Below the pieces are notes generated by a model. It had not been told where the DNA came from and made no database searches. It saw only the letters and a program-made list of their open reading frames with translations. Both the position numbers and the translations under genes were made by a program. Positions 10,172 to 22,494 of a stretch of DNA of 64,000 nt are shown one piece after another (the first letter of the stretch is position 1; every line of letters starts with the position of its first letter). The DNA comes from Paraspadella gotoi (lineage: Eukaryota > Chaetognatha), in assembly GCA_051294375.1 (NCBI GenBank), contig CM119269.1, positions 13,831,887-13,895,886 of the forward strand, written 5' to 3'.

Positions 10172-12225
10172 ATGCTTCTCTCAAAACTCACGGCATCTTC
10201 GCCTTTGGACGGCAGGGCCACCGCAGCCTACAACCTGGTGAAGGCGGATTCGCCCACCTCGAAGGAAACGTCGATGATACGTCGTCCGTCCGCAAGATTA
10301 TCAAACGACGACGACGACGAAAACGTGGACCCTAACCTTTTTTCTTTGGGTCGAAGGTCGTTGAATTTCACCGCGGCGCCGCTAATGTCGTCCTCTTACT
10401 ACAAACTAACTTCGATCTTCGAAGAATCAAAAACCAAAGCGAAAAAAACGACAATTGACGTCAGAAACGCAAAAAGGATGTACGACAGCAAAGAAAACGA
10501 GAAACAGAAAGATCGAAAACAAAACACTTTGCAGATGGAATCTGTTTTTCCCGACGAAAACTTTGACTCAGACGACGACGACCACGACGTCGACAACAAC
10601 AACGACGACGACTTCGCCGGCTTCCAATCGATCCTTCCCCTCGAATCGGAGGCCCTCCACTCTCCCGACGCTTCCGTTTTTCCCGGGCATTCGACCGTCG
10701 ATATTCCCAATCTCCTCGTCGACCTCGTGGATGCTTTTCCGCTCGACGCCGTCAGACACAAGCCCCCTGCCAACTCAACCGTGTCCCTCCTGGCCGCCGC
10801 TTGTCCGACCTGGGCGGCGATGATTAAGCACTTCGCCGAAGCCGGGATGGCGTCGCCGGTCGTTTGGCGGTCGACGGCGTCGTGCGGAGCGTTGACGGCG
10901 GCGGTGGCGGGCGGAAGTGAGGAAGGAGAAGAAGAAATAGAGGAAGTGGAAGAGGGAGATGAAGCGGAGTGGAGCCTCGCCTTCGATTTTCACAGCATCA
11001 TAACTTCGCGAGTACCGGTCACGGGTAAAGTAACTGAGTTATGAATATGTCTTCTATCTAAATACGAATGTTAACATGTAATAAGCGAATTAAAAAGCTA
11101 ATAAATTACGTGACAAAGATCCCTAACATTTCATTAAATAAACTCGAAATCAACCCATCAGAGGACCTCGCCAGCGCCGACCAAGTCATCCAAGACATCC
11201 ACGATTTCCTTGAAGACGAAGACGACGACGAGGACAACGAACAAATTCTACTCATCGAGGAACCCAACGAAAACGATTCGGTAAATGAAAAAAATGAATT
11301 TTAAAAAGGATAATTAATAAACCACGCCTACTTCCTTCGTTAATAATAATAATAATAATAATATTATTAATAATTATAATAATAATTAATAATAATTAAT
11401 AATTAAATAATAAATAATTAATAATAATAATAATAAATAATTAATAATAATAATTAATAATAATAATAATAATAATTAATAATAATAATAAATAATTAAT
11501 AATAATAAATAATAATAATATGGTTCATCACTCTAAAACTCTTTAAGTTCAAACTATCGATGCCCACTCTGAACTGTTCAATTATCTATCCTNNNNNNNN
11601 NNATAATAATAATATGGTGCATCACTCTGAACTGTTCAATTATCTAATATCTAATATCTATCCTTGACGCCTTCAGGCCTCAACGACCGATTTTACCAAC
11701 GACGACCAACATTATTCTCCCTCTCTCTCTCGCCGGCCCGCCACGCCCACCCTTTCTGAGCTCCAACGCCTCGTCGAGACCCTAGACCGTCGTGTCCGCG
11801 AAAACTCCGAATTGCTGGTGGCGGAGCTGGCGGTTCGCGACCGTCTCGAGGAAGAGAGAGACGTGAAGGATCAATTCATCTCGATCTTAGTCGAAGTTCA
11901 GGACAAACGTCGACGAAGCAGAAAGAAAGAAGTCGAGAGACGAGCGTCTTTGACATCCGCGGCGACGTCGTCGCTGTCCTTGAATATAAACCGGCGTCGT
12001 TCGGCGATGCCTTCGACGCCGGCGACATCGCCGTCCGCATCGGCGGTGATTCCGTACGACGCGGAGACGCCGATCGACGTCCCACTCCTCCGCGTTTTCG
12101 TGGAGATTCTAAAGGCGATCAGGGACGAGTCTCCGAAGGTTCCGTCGCTGCTCACCGATTACATCCTCAGGGTGTTGTGTCCCGGAAATGGGACGAGCGG
12201 TGAAAGCTATCTCGTCGACTTGTGA
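10172..12225 (+). CDS. FEZ: FEZ/UNC-76 kinesin-1 cargo adaptor, complete, three exons
   Basis: FEZ proteins link cargo to kinesin-1 and act in axon outgrowth and vesicle transport. Exons 10172-11024, 11162-11280 and 11677-12225 join in frame (GT-AG, phases 1 and 0) to 506 aa plus stop. The diagnostic C-terminal part is in exon 3: ELLVAELAVRDRLEEERD, then VKDQFISILVEVQDK, the VIPYD motif, and SPKVPSLLTDYILRVLCP at the end, all FEZ hallmarks. The N-terminal 300 residues are acidic with poly-Asp and poly-Glu tracts and a hydrophobic patch with VVWRSTASCGALT. ATG 10172 is the first in-frame Met; the open frame begins only 30 bp upstream. Vertebrate FEZ1 is about 390 aa, so this N-terminus is longer. 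Intron 2 contains an AAT microsatellite and a 10-bp gap. Confidence 0.92.
11340..11622. repeat. (AAT/ATT)n microsatellite with assembly gap in FEZ intron 2
   Basis: About 180 bp of AATAAT and TAATTAAT units, then unique sequence, a 10-N gap (11593-11602), and more AAT units. The words TCACTCTAAAACT and TCACTCTGAACTG flank the gap, suggesting a collapsed local duplication. Confidence 0.85.
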
Positions 12226-12396
12226 ATTCCATTTCACAGATTTTCCAGGGCCAAACGAATGACTAATTGCTTGCGTCAATGTTCACGTTGTAATAATTGT
12301 TAATAGCTAATGTTATTTATTTAATGTTATTGAATTTATCTGTTAGCACTTTATTAATTATCTGTTGAATATTTTTTACGAACATAATTCATTTGT

Positions 12397-12402
12397 AATA
12401 AA
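12397..12402 (+). promoter_or_regulatory. Probable FEZ polyadenylation signal
   Basis: AATAAA lies 172 bp after the FEZ stop, the first canonical hexamer downstream, in AT-rich sequence. The convergent gene ends at 12522, so the two 3' ends are close or overlap. Confidence 0.6.
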
Positions 12403-12521
12403 AATGGACGATTTTTATTGTAAATTTGTGTGCCACTTAATTTTTTAAAATTTTCTTTACCAGATTACATTATCACGGTTTTCTTTTAGATAATATTAGT
12501 AGTTTCCCTCGTTCCGACGTT

Positions 12522-13102
12522 TTACTTTTTACTCTCTTCCCTGGCGAACCTCTGTTTGTCTTTTCGCTTCCCCTTTCCACGACCGAACGCATCATCTTCG
12601 TCGTCTTCGTCGTCACCGCGCGACTTTTTTGCGAGACGAAGATGTTCGGACGCCTTCATCCCCTTAAGCTTTGTTTTCACGCCTAACGATGAGGGGCGCG
12701 ATCAATCTTCGTCTCTGAGGTTGAATTTAACTTAAAACGGACCTGTGCTTCTCATGACGCTGAGACGAGCAGCGGCGGCGACGCTGCGACGCTGCGAATC
12801 CGTCGCCGCTTGAGGTCCTTCTTTCTCCCCCATTTCTTGGAAAAGTAAGAAATTAAAATGGCTTAAATAGCTCGCTGACCTTATCCGTTTCTCTTGTCAT
12901 CATTTAATCTAGAAGAATTACCCGCATCGGCGCCCTCTCCCCACATAAGTTTCTTTGTTTTCTTAGCTTCTTCCTCTTCAGCCGCGTTAATGTTTTCCAA
13001 TTCGTCCTCTTCATTTTTGTTGTATAAAGCTTCGTCGTCATCTTCCTCATCAACTTCGGATGCATCCTTAGGGGAGATTAATCTCTCTTCGGAATCGGAC
13101 AT
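12522..13102 (-). CDS. Unrecognised 144-aa acidic/basic protein, three exons
   Basis: Exons 12922-13102, 12743-12835 and 12522-12682 join with GT-AG introns, both phase 1, to an exact 145-codon frame. The start is MSDSEERLISPKDASEVDE. The first 60 residues are very acidic (EEDDDE, EEEEA) and end KKLMWGEGADA. The middle is Ser/Ala/Arg-rich (SQRRSVAAAARLSVMRST). The end is basic with an acidic patch (MKASEHLRLAKKS, then FGRGKGKRKDKQRF, ending EESKK). There is no signal peptide or membrane segment. Charge layout suggests a nuclear or nucleolar protein, but I do not recognise the family. Phase agreement across both introns and the clean ATG and stop support a real gene. It is convergent with FEZ and divergent from the WIP gene. 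Confidence 0.7.
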
Positions 13103-14773
13103 CTTTATGTATTTAGCCTTTAATGACTACAGAAACTTTTTATTCTTGCCAAGTATTGATGAGCGAAATTACTTGGGGGGGGGAAACTATCTTGAATATT
13201 CAATAATATGCAGCACCACACTTAATATATATAAAATATATGAAATTTTTCAATAAAAATTATTTTCAAAAATATAAGTTCGCTTATGAAATTTCTATTA
13301 GTAATAGTATTACCAGCAATTTTTTCAAATTTTCTGAAAACTAATTTCGGTTTAACTCGATGTTCTTTTGTCGAGCGAGTCATTCGAATCTCATCGGATT
13401 TCAATCATGGCGTCTCTTTGTAGCCACACACACCTACGAAACTTAATTATTTATTTGATTTTTGCGTTTTATAAGATTTCTAGCAAGGCGGACGCGTCTA
13501 AATAACGAGAAATATTATCAAAACTCTTTATCTGCTCAATAGAAAGCGATTTGGACGTCATTGGGGATAAATTCGGAAAAATAAAGGTCGTTCCTTATAA
13601 AGCCAGTATTCAGGTTTGGATATTTTCATTTTAATTTGCAATTTGCTACTTTGTTTGTTAAGACTTTTTTTTTGACAAAATTTTATCCTAAATTTTTTGT
13701 TTATATTTGTAAATTGATAAGATCTAAGCAGAAAAAGAAACAATCTTTCCCCAAGTAAAACTGGATGAATCAATATCCAAAGAGGAATACTATGCCATAT
13801 TACAGAAAACTGAAACTGGGCTTTCTCTCACGAATGCTTTATCTGCTTACATAATATTCAATACACATATAATTTCTTCCCCGCGGTACAACAGCCGCTT
13901 CATCGTAAAATGAATACAAATGATTATTAGTAAATTAGTACTGATAATCAATTACGGAAATTTACGTTCAGCCGATTTCAGTCGATTTTAAAGCATAATG
14001 ATTCCGACAGCGTTTTATATAATCCACTCGTTTCGATCCCGAGTGTTTGACTCGATGTACGAGCAGAGGATCGGCTCCTCTTATTCGGTTTGCCACCAAT
14101 TAAGTCTGCACCAGATTTTATCGTCGTCTATCTCGCTGCCGCAGAAGTCTCACTCCCCTTCCCCCGTATCCGGAACATGAGGGTTTTCACTCTGAGCTTT
14201 CGAAAGCCAAACTTACAGTGCTAATCGCTTATGACCGATTTGTTTATCTTTAATTGAATTCTTCTGTCATTTCTAGTTTTTTGTTTTAGCGAGCTTTTCG
14301 ACTCGAAAGAATTCCCTTGTTTGTTGAGTGGATTCATTTGTTATTCCAAAATACCGATACTTAAAACTTAAGTCTCCTCTTATCTCTCCCCGCTGTTTCT
14401 CACCGATCGTTCATTCTTCCTGTGCAGTCTTTCTAATTTTCAGTCACGATCACGGTCTCTGTTTACATCAAACTGAAACTCATTGTTTTGTTTCTCGGTC
14501 ACTTAAATTTCTTTCCTCCCGATTTTCTAGTTCGAAAAATTACAAAAAGATGATCGAGTTTTAAACTGTGAATCGATCGGTCGTCGAAATGCGGGAACCA
14601 AATACTGAAAGAGACTCGGAACTCTGCTAAGAAAAAAAAAACAGGATTGTTTCGAATTGAACTTCGCCTAAAAAGTCATTGGATAAAAAAAAGAAAGCTA
14701 CTGGAATCGCATTCGCTCCCCCAATGCTAAGGATTCGAGGCTCGCCTGACGATTGACAAAGGTGGCGTAAGCG
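13103..14773. other. Divergent intergenic region; no gene seen
   Basis: This lies between two start codons pointing apart (13102 minus, 14774 plus). It is AT-rich, with only short spurious ORFs. The 5' untranslated regions and promoters of both genes are expected here; no TATA box or known site could be supported. Confidence 0.5.
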
Positions 14774-17700
14774 ATGCCACCCCCGCCACCCCCTCCACCA
14801 CCTGGCCCACCCTCCGCGCCTCCACCGCCATTAGTCAAGGTTTGTACTACGAATCCGCGGGAACTGATTTTATACGATAATGATAATTAGGGTTCAATAT
14901 TTTTGGTTTTTATAAGCTTACCTTTTTTTACATTTTTTTCAGAAACCTCTCGGCGGCGGAGGCGGAGCGGCGGCCAAGGGCGGGGCTGGACGAGGAGCCT
15001 TGCTTTCTTCCATTCAAGGCAGCAAAGGAGTCGGTGGTCTCAGGAAAGTCGCCGATCACGAGAAGAAAGATCGAAGCGGGGCCACTGTCGGAAATGGTAA
15101 ATGGGTCAATCTGAAGCGTTTGCATATAATATGTCCGTAAATTTAATTTTATACTATATTTAAGGTAAGGTTTACATTTTTAATACTTTTAATTCTTTCA
15201 GATAAGAAACCTTCGCCTGGACCGAGCAGTGGAGGTGGTGGCGGTGGTGGAGGAGGTGGTGGTGGAGGGGGAGGTGGTCGTTCGAATGGATTCGGCGGCG
15301 GAGGCGGCGGCGGCGACTTGATGTCGCAGCTGAGAGCGCGACAAGCAAGATTAAACAACCCTCAAGGTGAGCTTAAAGTCAGGCTGAAACAAAATGAATA
15401 ACAAATTGTTTTTATTTAACCGGAGCGCTTGAGCGCTACCCTCATGTACATTTCAGAGTTTGTAAACTTGAAGCTTTGTGGTGATTTTTTTCCGCACAGT
15501 GTAGATGCTACATGACCTTGGGTTCATTTTAAAAAAGCGTTTTCCCGTTGACCATTTACGGGTGTAGTTTGTCTCTTTAATTTTATATGCTGTTTACATG
15601 TTAGTTTCATATATTAGGTTGAAACAGAACTCTTTCACATGCTTAATGTCATTCCCGGGATACATAATAATAAATTTTGATTCAAAAATCAAAATGCAAC
15701 AACATACTGCTTCATACTGATTTTGTTCCTTATTTATTTTTTCCAATTTTTTTAACAAACAGCATTCAAAAGAATTTATTATTCAATAGTAAAAGCCAAA
15801 TGTTCATATTCGGTTATTTCTAGTTGAAAATTGTATTTACTGCCGTTAACCCCTTTTTTAATGCTTCTGTGGCACATATTGCACATTCACGCTTATTCTG
15901 TATATCATTCGCTCGTTCCTCCGCTAGAGGTCTGCACCATTGAGTATATAGACGCATCTCCAACTCGAGACGACGAACGCATATTGAAGCATTCGTCGAT
16001 CGCACCTGTTTCGTCCGTCTATCATCAGGCGAAAAGGCGGGCGCCTTTGCCACCTTCGCGCCACCGATCCGACAGCGGAAGTCCCTCGCGCGAGAAGCGA
16101 TTGACAGAGAGAAAACCGCGAGCCAAAGGCAGAGCGCCGGCGCCGCCGATTAAACCCAAACCGACCAAGTCGATTGAAGGATACTGGAAGACGAAGGAAG
16201 AGATTGCGGCTGAGGCCCCGGATTTATCGCCAAACGCCCGCATGTCCGCCTCGATGACCTCGGGTTCCGCCACCAAGCCCTCCTTGTCCAAGAACATCCG
16301 CAAAGCTTTTTCCTTGAAGGAACTCGTGAAGCCGCCTAACTTGTACCCACGGCCGCTAATCAAGCCGGATCCAAAACCATCGGGCGTTTCCTTCATCCCC
16401 TCTCCCGCTCATCGGAAGCGCTGGTCCAGATCCCGTGACGCCGCGGATTCATATCGCGGCGTCGCGAAAAGTTCTCGCTCTCCCGTCTGTGATAATCATT
16501 CCGACAAGTATTCTCGATTGAGCAAAGAAATGATAACCGGACCCGTTCATCTTCTCGATCTCGTCTCTCGTGACTACGAGTCGGGAACCAACTCCGACTC
16601 CGTCCCTTCTCGTCCAACCTCTATTCTGACCGTGCCTAGCTCACACTTTTCTCAACCTCCACTTTTTCCACGAGAAACGCCCTCTGAAGAGAACCTTTCC
16701 TCTTTGGATGGATCACGAAATTTTCCTCGTGGCGTCCCAGAGCGACAGAGTTGTCCCGTGCGAAGAACCCTGCCGGGTATGCGCCTCGCGCCTCAAAACC
16801 GAGATCCGCTTTACAGCTCCTCGAGGAGAGCTTCTTCTCTTACTCGGGCTATGTTACCACCTCCACCGGTTCCTCCAAAACCGGAAAACATATCCATATT
16901 CAAAAGGGAAGATACTAACTGCATAGAAAAAACTAAACCAACAAAAGGTAAAAAGTCTTTGTGGATCCTACTCTCTTCTTACGGATGAACCGTTTTATCT
17001 GCTTATGATACGAATGGCGATCCTGACGCATATAATGTATATTTTAACCTCAAAACGTCCCGGTATTTATTTGTATTTCAAAACCATTTTTAAAAATTTT
17101 TTCTAAAACATACACAATATAAATATCTATATGCATCCTATTTTTTTCCTTTGTATTTTATCTCTTAATCTAGGTCGTCTGATGCTCAGTAAAATTGTTT
17201 TACAATTCCTTTTGAAACAAATGAAAGCGTTTAATACATCTATAGTTGCCGTTGTAATTTTTTAACAAAATTATAAAAAAATCAATTTCATAATATAAGA
17301 TATTTTATCATTAATAAAATTTAATAAAATTATTAAAATAGCACTCATAAGAAGGTATAATAATATTGTAAGGTATTGTGCATCTTCAACTTCTGTAAAA
17401 CGGCAATTTAAGATGAATCTTGTTTGTCGTTGGAAAAGTTTGTCACTGGAAACGTTTATTTCTTAAAGCATTTTCTTTAAAGCCCCAAACTTAGTTCTTG
17501 CGCTCTTCTCCTTTAAATTTTATTTTTTTAAATTCCTTAAAAATTATTAGGTTTATAGCATAACATCACGATTTTAATAAATTTAAATGACCAGTTGAGC
17601 GAGACGAATAGACGATTTGAATGTAATCCTTAACTTTGGTTATCATTATTGTGTTTGTAGACGGGATTGAGCCTGATACCACTTCCCCAACCCGGACATT

Positions 17701-20700
17701 GAATCCCACCCCGCCCGCTCGCCGCCGCCGTCGTCGTGAAACTGTGGATAGTAACTCTTCTAGTCAAAATTCTCTAATTTTGACCTGTGAAGGTCCGTTT
17801 GTTTACTAATTTATTTTGATAACGAGGTAAAAAGATGGTAATTTTTTAAAAAAATATCCACAATTTTCTTATCATTTTCTTATAGTGCTAATTTATATGT
17901 GCCAATATTTATATTTCGTTGGTCGTGAGATTTTAATATTATGATTGATTCAAATTCGCCGTCTTCTTACCTCTGATGTTTAAAAAGGGAATTTATTTTA
18001 CGAATACTGTGTTTCAGACTTAATTTATAGTTCAGTAAGTCTTGTCAGCTAAATTTCTTTTTAAATGCTAGAAAATTTTATATTTTGATTTAGAAGCAAA
18101 TGTAAACTAATGATAAAATTTTCTTTGCTAAATGTCCACTCAACTTTCGCACCAGTAAACATTACTAATTAATTCCTTATTCCAGCTTGGATTTGAATTT
18201 TGTTTTTCGTAAATTTGTCGCATGATAGTTTATATAAAACTAAAATCGTTGTCTCCCAGTGAATTGTCTTTATCCACACTAACGGCATAATTTTTCTATT
18301 TTAATTTTTTTTTTCGCTGATGTCGTGGACCCTGGAAGATCCTAAACCTTTGAGTCGAGTATCTCGAAGGAACAGCAACTCCAGCACACAGAGCAGCTCC
18401 AGCGGGAGCTCTAGCGGTAAAAGTTCTCGAGATTCTCGGCGACGCATCTCCGACGATTCCGTGGGAGACTCTCCCAGTGGCCGGAGTCAGTTTAAGATCG
18501 GGACGACCGCCGTGCACACTTGCGTGCGTTTGAGCAAAGCCGGTCTCGGACAATCGGCCCTAGCGCCGAAGCCGACGCTTCCTAGTCACTCACGTCCCCC
18601 GATGGTGCCCGGATTCGGGAAGCCCTTGTTGAAGAGCAAGCCCTCCTTCTCCGGATCCTGGACGGCGTCCCTTTCGGAAGGCCGGGAGACGCGAGAAGTC
18701 CCCTCGTCTTCATCGGCGGAAGAAATCTCTTTTTCAATCAAAAGCAAACTCGAGGATGGACGCGGCTCGTCGGGAACATCCTTCGCGCCATCGGAAACTG
18801 ACAACGGCCAAGTGTATCGGCTCTCGACGCGAGTCGAGAGCGGCGGGTCCTGGCCGGTTGAGAGAGATCCGGGTCATGGTTGGGCCGGGGAAAGAAATAC
18901 GAGATACGTGGCAAATATCGTGTCGTCTTTCGGTAGGGATTACAAGTCTCATGCTCATCAATAGTTTAATATGTTTCACTTATTGCTTTCCTGTGTTATA
19001 CATACAACTCTGTTTTATAGTTAACTGTATTTTGTTATTTTTATTTTATCGGGATTTTTTTTTTTGGAAAGGAAAAATTTTATAATTATTTTATCAAATA
19101 GCTTTGTTCTGTAAATCTTTGGCTTTGCTTTAAAAAAAAGTTTCATTAGTCAATTTTTTTTGCAGTCATACGCTCAACTGTTCTTTTTATAGGCAATTGT
19201 TAAAATATTTCCTTCATTAATGTTATTCTACTATTTTCTTTATTCGTTATATGTTCTTTTCATTTCATAACTTCTTTAGTTATCAGCTTCAAACCATATT
19301 GTTAAACGGCAGTACTTTCCGCCGTTCAACAAATTTCTTACTAACCCTATAGAACTGCATGAGATGTCAGCTTCGTCGTGTAATAAGTTCAGTCGCGTCT
19401 TTTCGCATGTATGTCGTTCTGAGCACGAATACCTAGACCAGTCGACCGCAAGGCTGGTCTTCTCTCTCTTTTTAATTAAAAAATAATACTCCTCATCATA
19501 ACCCTTTTTTTCACGCGTTTTCCCCTCAGGAGGCAACAACAACAACAAAAATGATTCTGGTCCTTCTCCCGCGCCGTCTCCTTCCCCTCTTCGGCCGCAC
19601 CTCGCCCAAACTAGTCACCCGGCCCCGGTTCTGACGCCCTCTCCCGAGGGTCACGTTCCCCGGCTTTCCCCTGCCTCTTCCCGGCCTCGCCCCATGAATC
19701 ATGCGGGGAACAAACCGCCCCCGCCGCCGCAACCCCGAGGAGTCTCACCCAGCCCCGGTCCGCCTCCACCACTGAAGCCTTCCTCGATGCTCAATGGCAC
19801 AGGTGAGTGAATATTATTGGTTTGAATGAGTAACGATTCACTTGTCTTTTAATTGTCCACTATCTTATCCTTTTTTCTGTACCAGACAAACCTCCACCGC
19901 CGTCTAAGCCGCCGGTGGTGGCTAAGCCTCCAGTTCCGGCAGGCCTTCGCCCCTCGAGCGGCGGATCAGCGACTCCCCCTCCCGTTCCGCCAATGCAGCG
20001 GCCTTCCAGCGGTGGAGCTCCTCCGCCCCCGCCTCCGCCTCCGCATGGCGCTTCCCACAGTGCATACCACAGTGGCGGACCCACGAAATCCCATGGTGAG
20101 AAGTCAATTTTTTTTAAACGCACCGCTTTATTTTTGTTTTAAATATTCTCCTGATTCTCCTGCGACCCGCTTCAGGGCCTCCTGCTCCATTCCGTGTCCC
20201 ACCTCACGACCGGCCGCTTCCGCCGCCTCCGCCTCCTAATTCCGCCGCGCCCGGACCTCCGAGTAAGTCTCTTTGTTTTTCTCTTGAGTTTGTCGTTTCG
20301 CGTCTTATTGCGTCGTCGCTTTCAATTCATTCGTTCTTGTGCTTTTGGAAAGCGAATATTATTTGGCATATAATTCTGATAAAATTTGAAATTCTTATAC
20401 TTTCTCCCAAATTCATTGAAATGGGCCCGAAGATAATAATTTTTAGTCATTACTAGACGGTACTCCTAATTAAATATACATACAGTTACAGATTCTTTCA
20501 CGTTGCGAGTATCATTTGTTTTTCTGTCCACCGCGGTTTACCGCCGTCTCCATGTCGCTCTCACTTCAATAGATTTCCGTTTAGAAAGAAAACAAAAGGT
20601 AGACTTTTTTCTTCTTTTTTTTTGCACACTTCTCTGGCTTCGTGCTTTGCGCTGATGCAGGTTTCTCCAGTGCAATGACTCGGGATGACTCGACCCTAGA

Positions 20701-22252
20701 GCCAAAACAAAAAATGAGAAATAAGTTGCTCCGCTATTTCGTTCAATGAAATCCTGTTATGCCACGCTACGTTTCTTATTTAACTAATATCCTGACATAC
20801 AGTCGTGCTTCAGAGAATCCAGTTAACAATATCGAAATGACTCTCGCCCTTCTCCAAGTCTTCATAATCACCTCCTAAATCATGTACTCATCTCGCGCTC
20901 GCGTTCTTCCTCCCGGCGCCCCGACCGAGCGCCGCCCCTTGCGCGTCACGATCCCACCTGCGCCGGGTCACGCTCCGTCTCTCGCGGGATCCCGACGCGT
21001 CCGACTAACCCCGACGTCAGACTGCGTCGCGCCTCTCATCAGATTCGACGACGCCGACTACGCCTCTATAGATACGCCTACACCGCCGCCACCGCCGCCG
21101 CCTCATCGTAACGTGGCGCGCCAATCTTCGCTTCCTTCGCCGCCGTACCCGACGCCACCGACTCCGATCGCCGAACCGCCAAGTCCGCCGCTTCCTCCTC
21201 TTCCCTCGCCCCTTTTTCCGCCGCCGTCGACGTCCGGTTCGCGTCATCGCGCACCGCAGATTCCGACGATGGCGCCGTCGGCGAATTTTGCGGCGTCTCC
21301 CCCGCTGCCTCCGCCGCCCCCACCCGCTTTCGCCGCGCCTTACATCCCTCCCCCTCCTCCCCCACCGCCACCACCGCTCGGGGCCACTCACTCTCGCTCG
21401 AAACGCGGGGGAGTGTCCCCTGGAATTAATTCCAATGTATAGAAAAAGATGCATATTTCAATGATCTTGAGTTACTAATAACAATCTCTGCTTTTTTATT
21501 AATTTAAGATTTCTCCAACGACAAAAATGAGGGTATATCTTACTTATTAATTTTAACTGGCGTTAAGTTTTAATTCATTTAGTTTCCGGTTCTAGAAAAG
21601 TTCACAAAGGAAATTGCATCTTTTTCTTGCCCTAGACTGAACATCCTCTGTCAACTTTCACCTCACATACAAATACTAAACCCAACACTATAGAAGATGC
21701 TTATTATTGGCTAGGTCAGCGACAATGCGTTAATCTCTTTGTCTCGGATGGAGTTGGTTACTTGAGTACAATATTTACGCCCAAATTCGTATCAGTACCC
21801 TGACTACCCGGTAGTGGGTCTTTCATTCCTTACATACCTTCCTCTCAGGTCATCGTCCGCGACCTCCGCCGAGCAATCCGCCTCCACCGCCGCCCTCGAA
21901 ACGTCCGCCCATGGGTCCACCTCCGCCTCCGCCTCCCAAGGAACCGTCTGCCGCTGCAGCCCCACCGCCACCTCCTCCGGGACGGAGAGAAGAGGCCCGA
22001 ACCAACGGACCTTACCTAGGTGAGTTCATCCCGGCCATTTGAGGTTAATTAATTGCTCCCAATATTTATATCTTTACTTTTTCTCCAGACAACTTCGAGA
22101 GTCGGTTCATCAACCGATTTCACAAGATGGAGGAATTCCCCGAGCCGCCTCCTTTGCGTCGGATGCCCAAAACCTACCCGAGCAAGCAGGCGACGCCGCG
22201 GGGAAACGCGCCCGTCACGCGCCCCAACGCGCCGCCCGTGCCCCCGAGATGA
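14774..22252 (+). CDS. WIPF: WIP/verprolin family (WASP-interacting) protein, complete, 11 exons
   Basis: WIP proteins bind actin through an N-terminal WH2 motif and WASP/N-WASP through a C-terminal segment, and so control Arp2/3-driven actin assembly. Exons: 14774-14839, 14943-15096, 15202-15366, 15928-16947, 17661-17792, 18339-18932, 19530-19802, 19886-20095, 20176-20262, 21849-22019, 22089-22252; 3,036 nt, 1,011 aa. Intron 1 is phase 0 and all others phase 1, all GT-AG. The start is MPPPPPPPPPPGPPSAPPPP. The WH2 motif RGALLSSIQG to GLRKV spans about residues 39-58; a poly-Gly tract and a second WH2-like LMSQLRARQARL follow. SH3-type motifs include RAPAPPIKPK and PPPPVPPKPE. The C-terminus FESRFINRFHKMEEFPEPP, then KTYPSK, is the WASP-binding signature. 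Exons 4 and 6 (about 340 and 198 aa) have no counterpart I recall in vertebrate WIP (about 500 aa). Confidence 0.93.
21021..21442 (+). CDS. Proline-rich ORF, candidate alternative last exon of the WIP gene
   Basis: It lies in the intron between exons 20176-20262 and 21849-22019. The reading frame is open from 20882 to stop 21440-21442 and encodes repeated PPPPPPP blocks with PSPPLPPLPSPLFPPPS. An acceptor GACGTCAG ending at 21020, with CTAAC upstream, is in phase 1 and fits the exon ending at 20262. No phase 1 donor occurs before the stop, so use of this exon would end the protein here and remove the WASP-binding segment. Alternatives are a separate gene starting at ATG 20882, or a non-coding relic. 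Confidence 0.4.
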
Positions 22253-22409
22253 TCGCGCTTACCCACCTCTCACACGCTCCCATTCAATGCTTGGCGGCTC
22301 CGACCCGGTCCCCTTCCCTGATCGTTACGGTTGATCCGAGTTCCCTCGTCCCTTACTTCCTCTCTCCACCTGCCTGCCTCTCTAAAAAAGTGATAAATGA
22401 TCTCTTCAT

Positions 22410-22494
<85 letters not shown>

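Noticed and set aside
15831-15927. Upstream extension of WIP exon 4 starting at a TTG codon
   Set aside because: The CCGCTAG acceptor at 15927 gives the correct phase from exon 3; the extension is intron.
18320-18338. ATG at 18320 as start of a separate gene
   Set aside because: It lies in the pyrimidine-tract and acceptor region of WIP exon 6; the frame joins exon 5 in phase 1.
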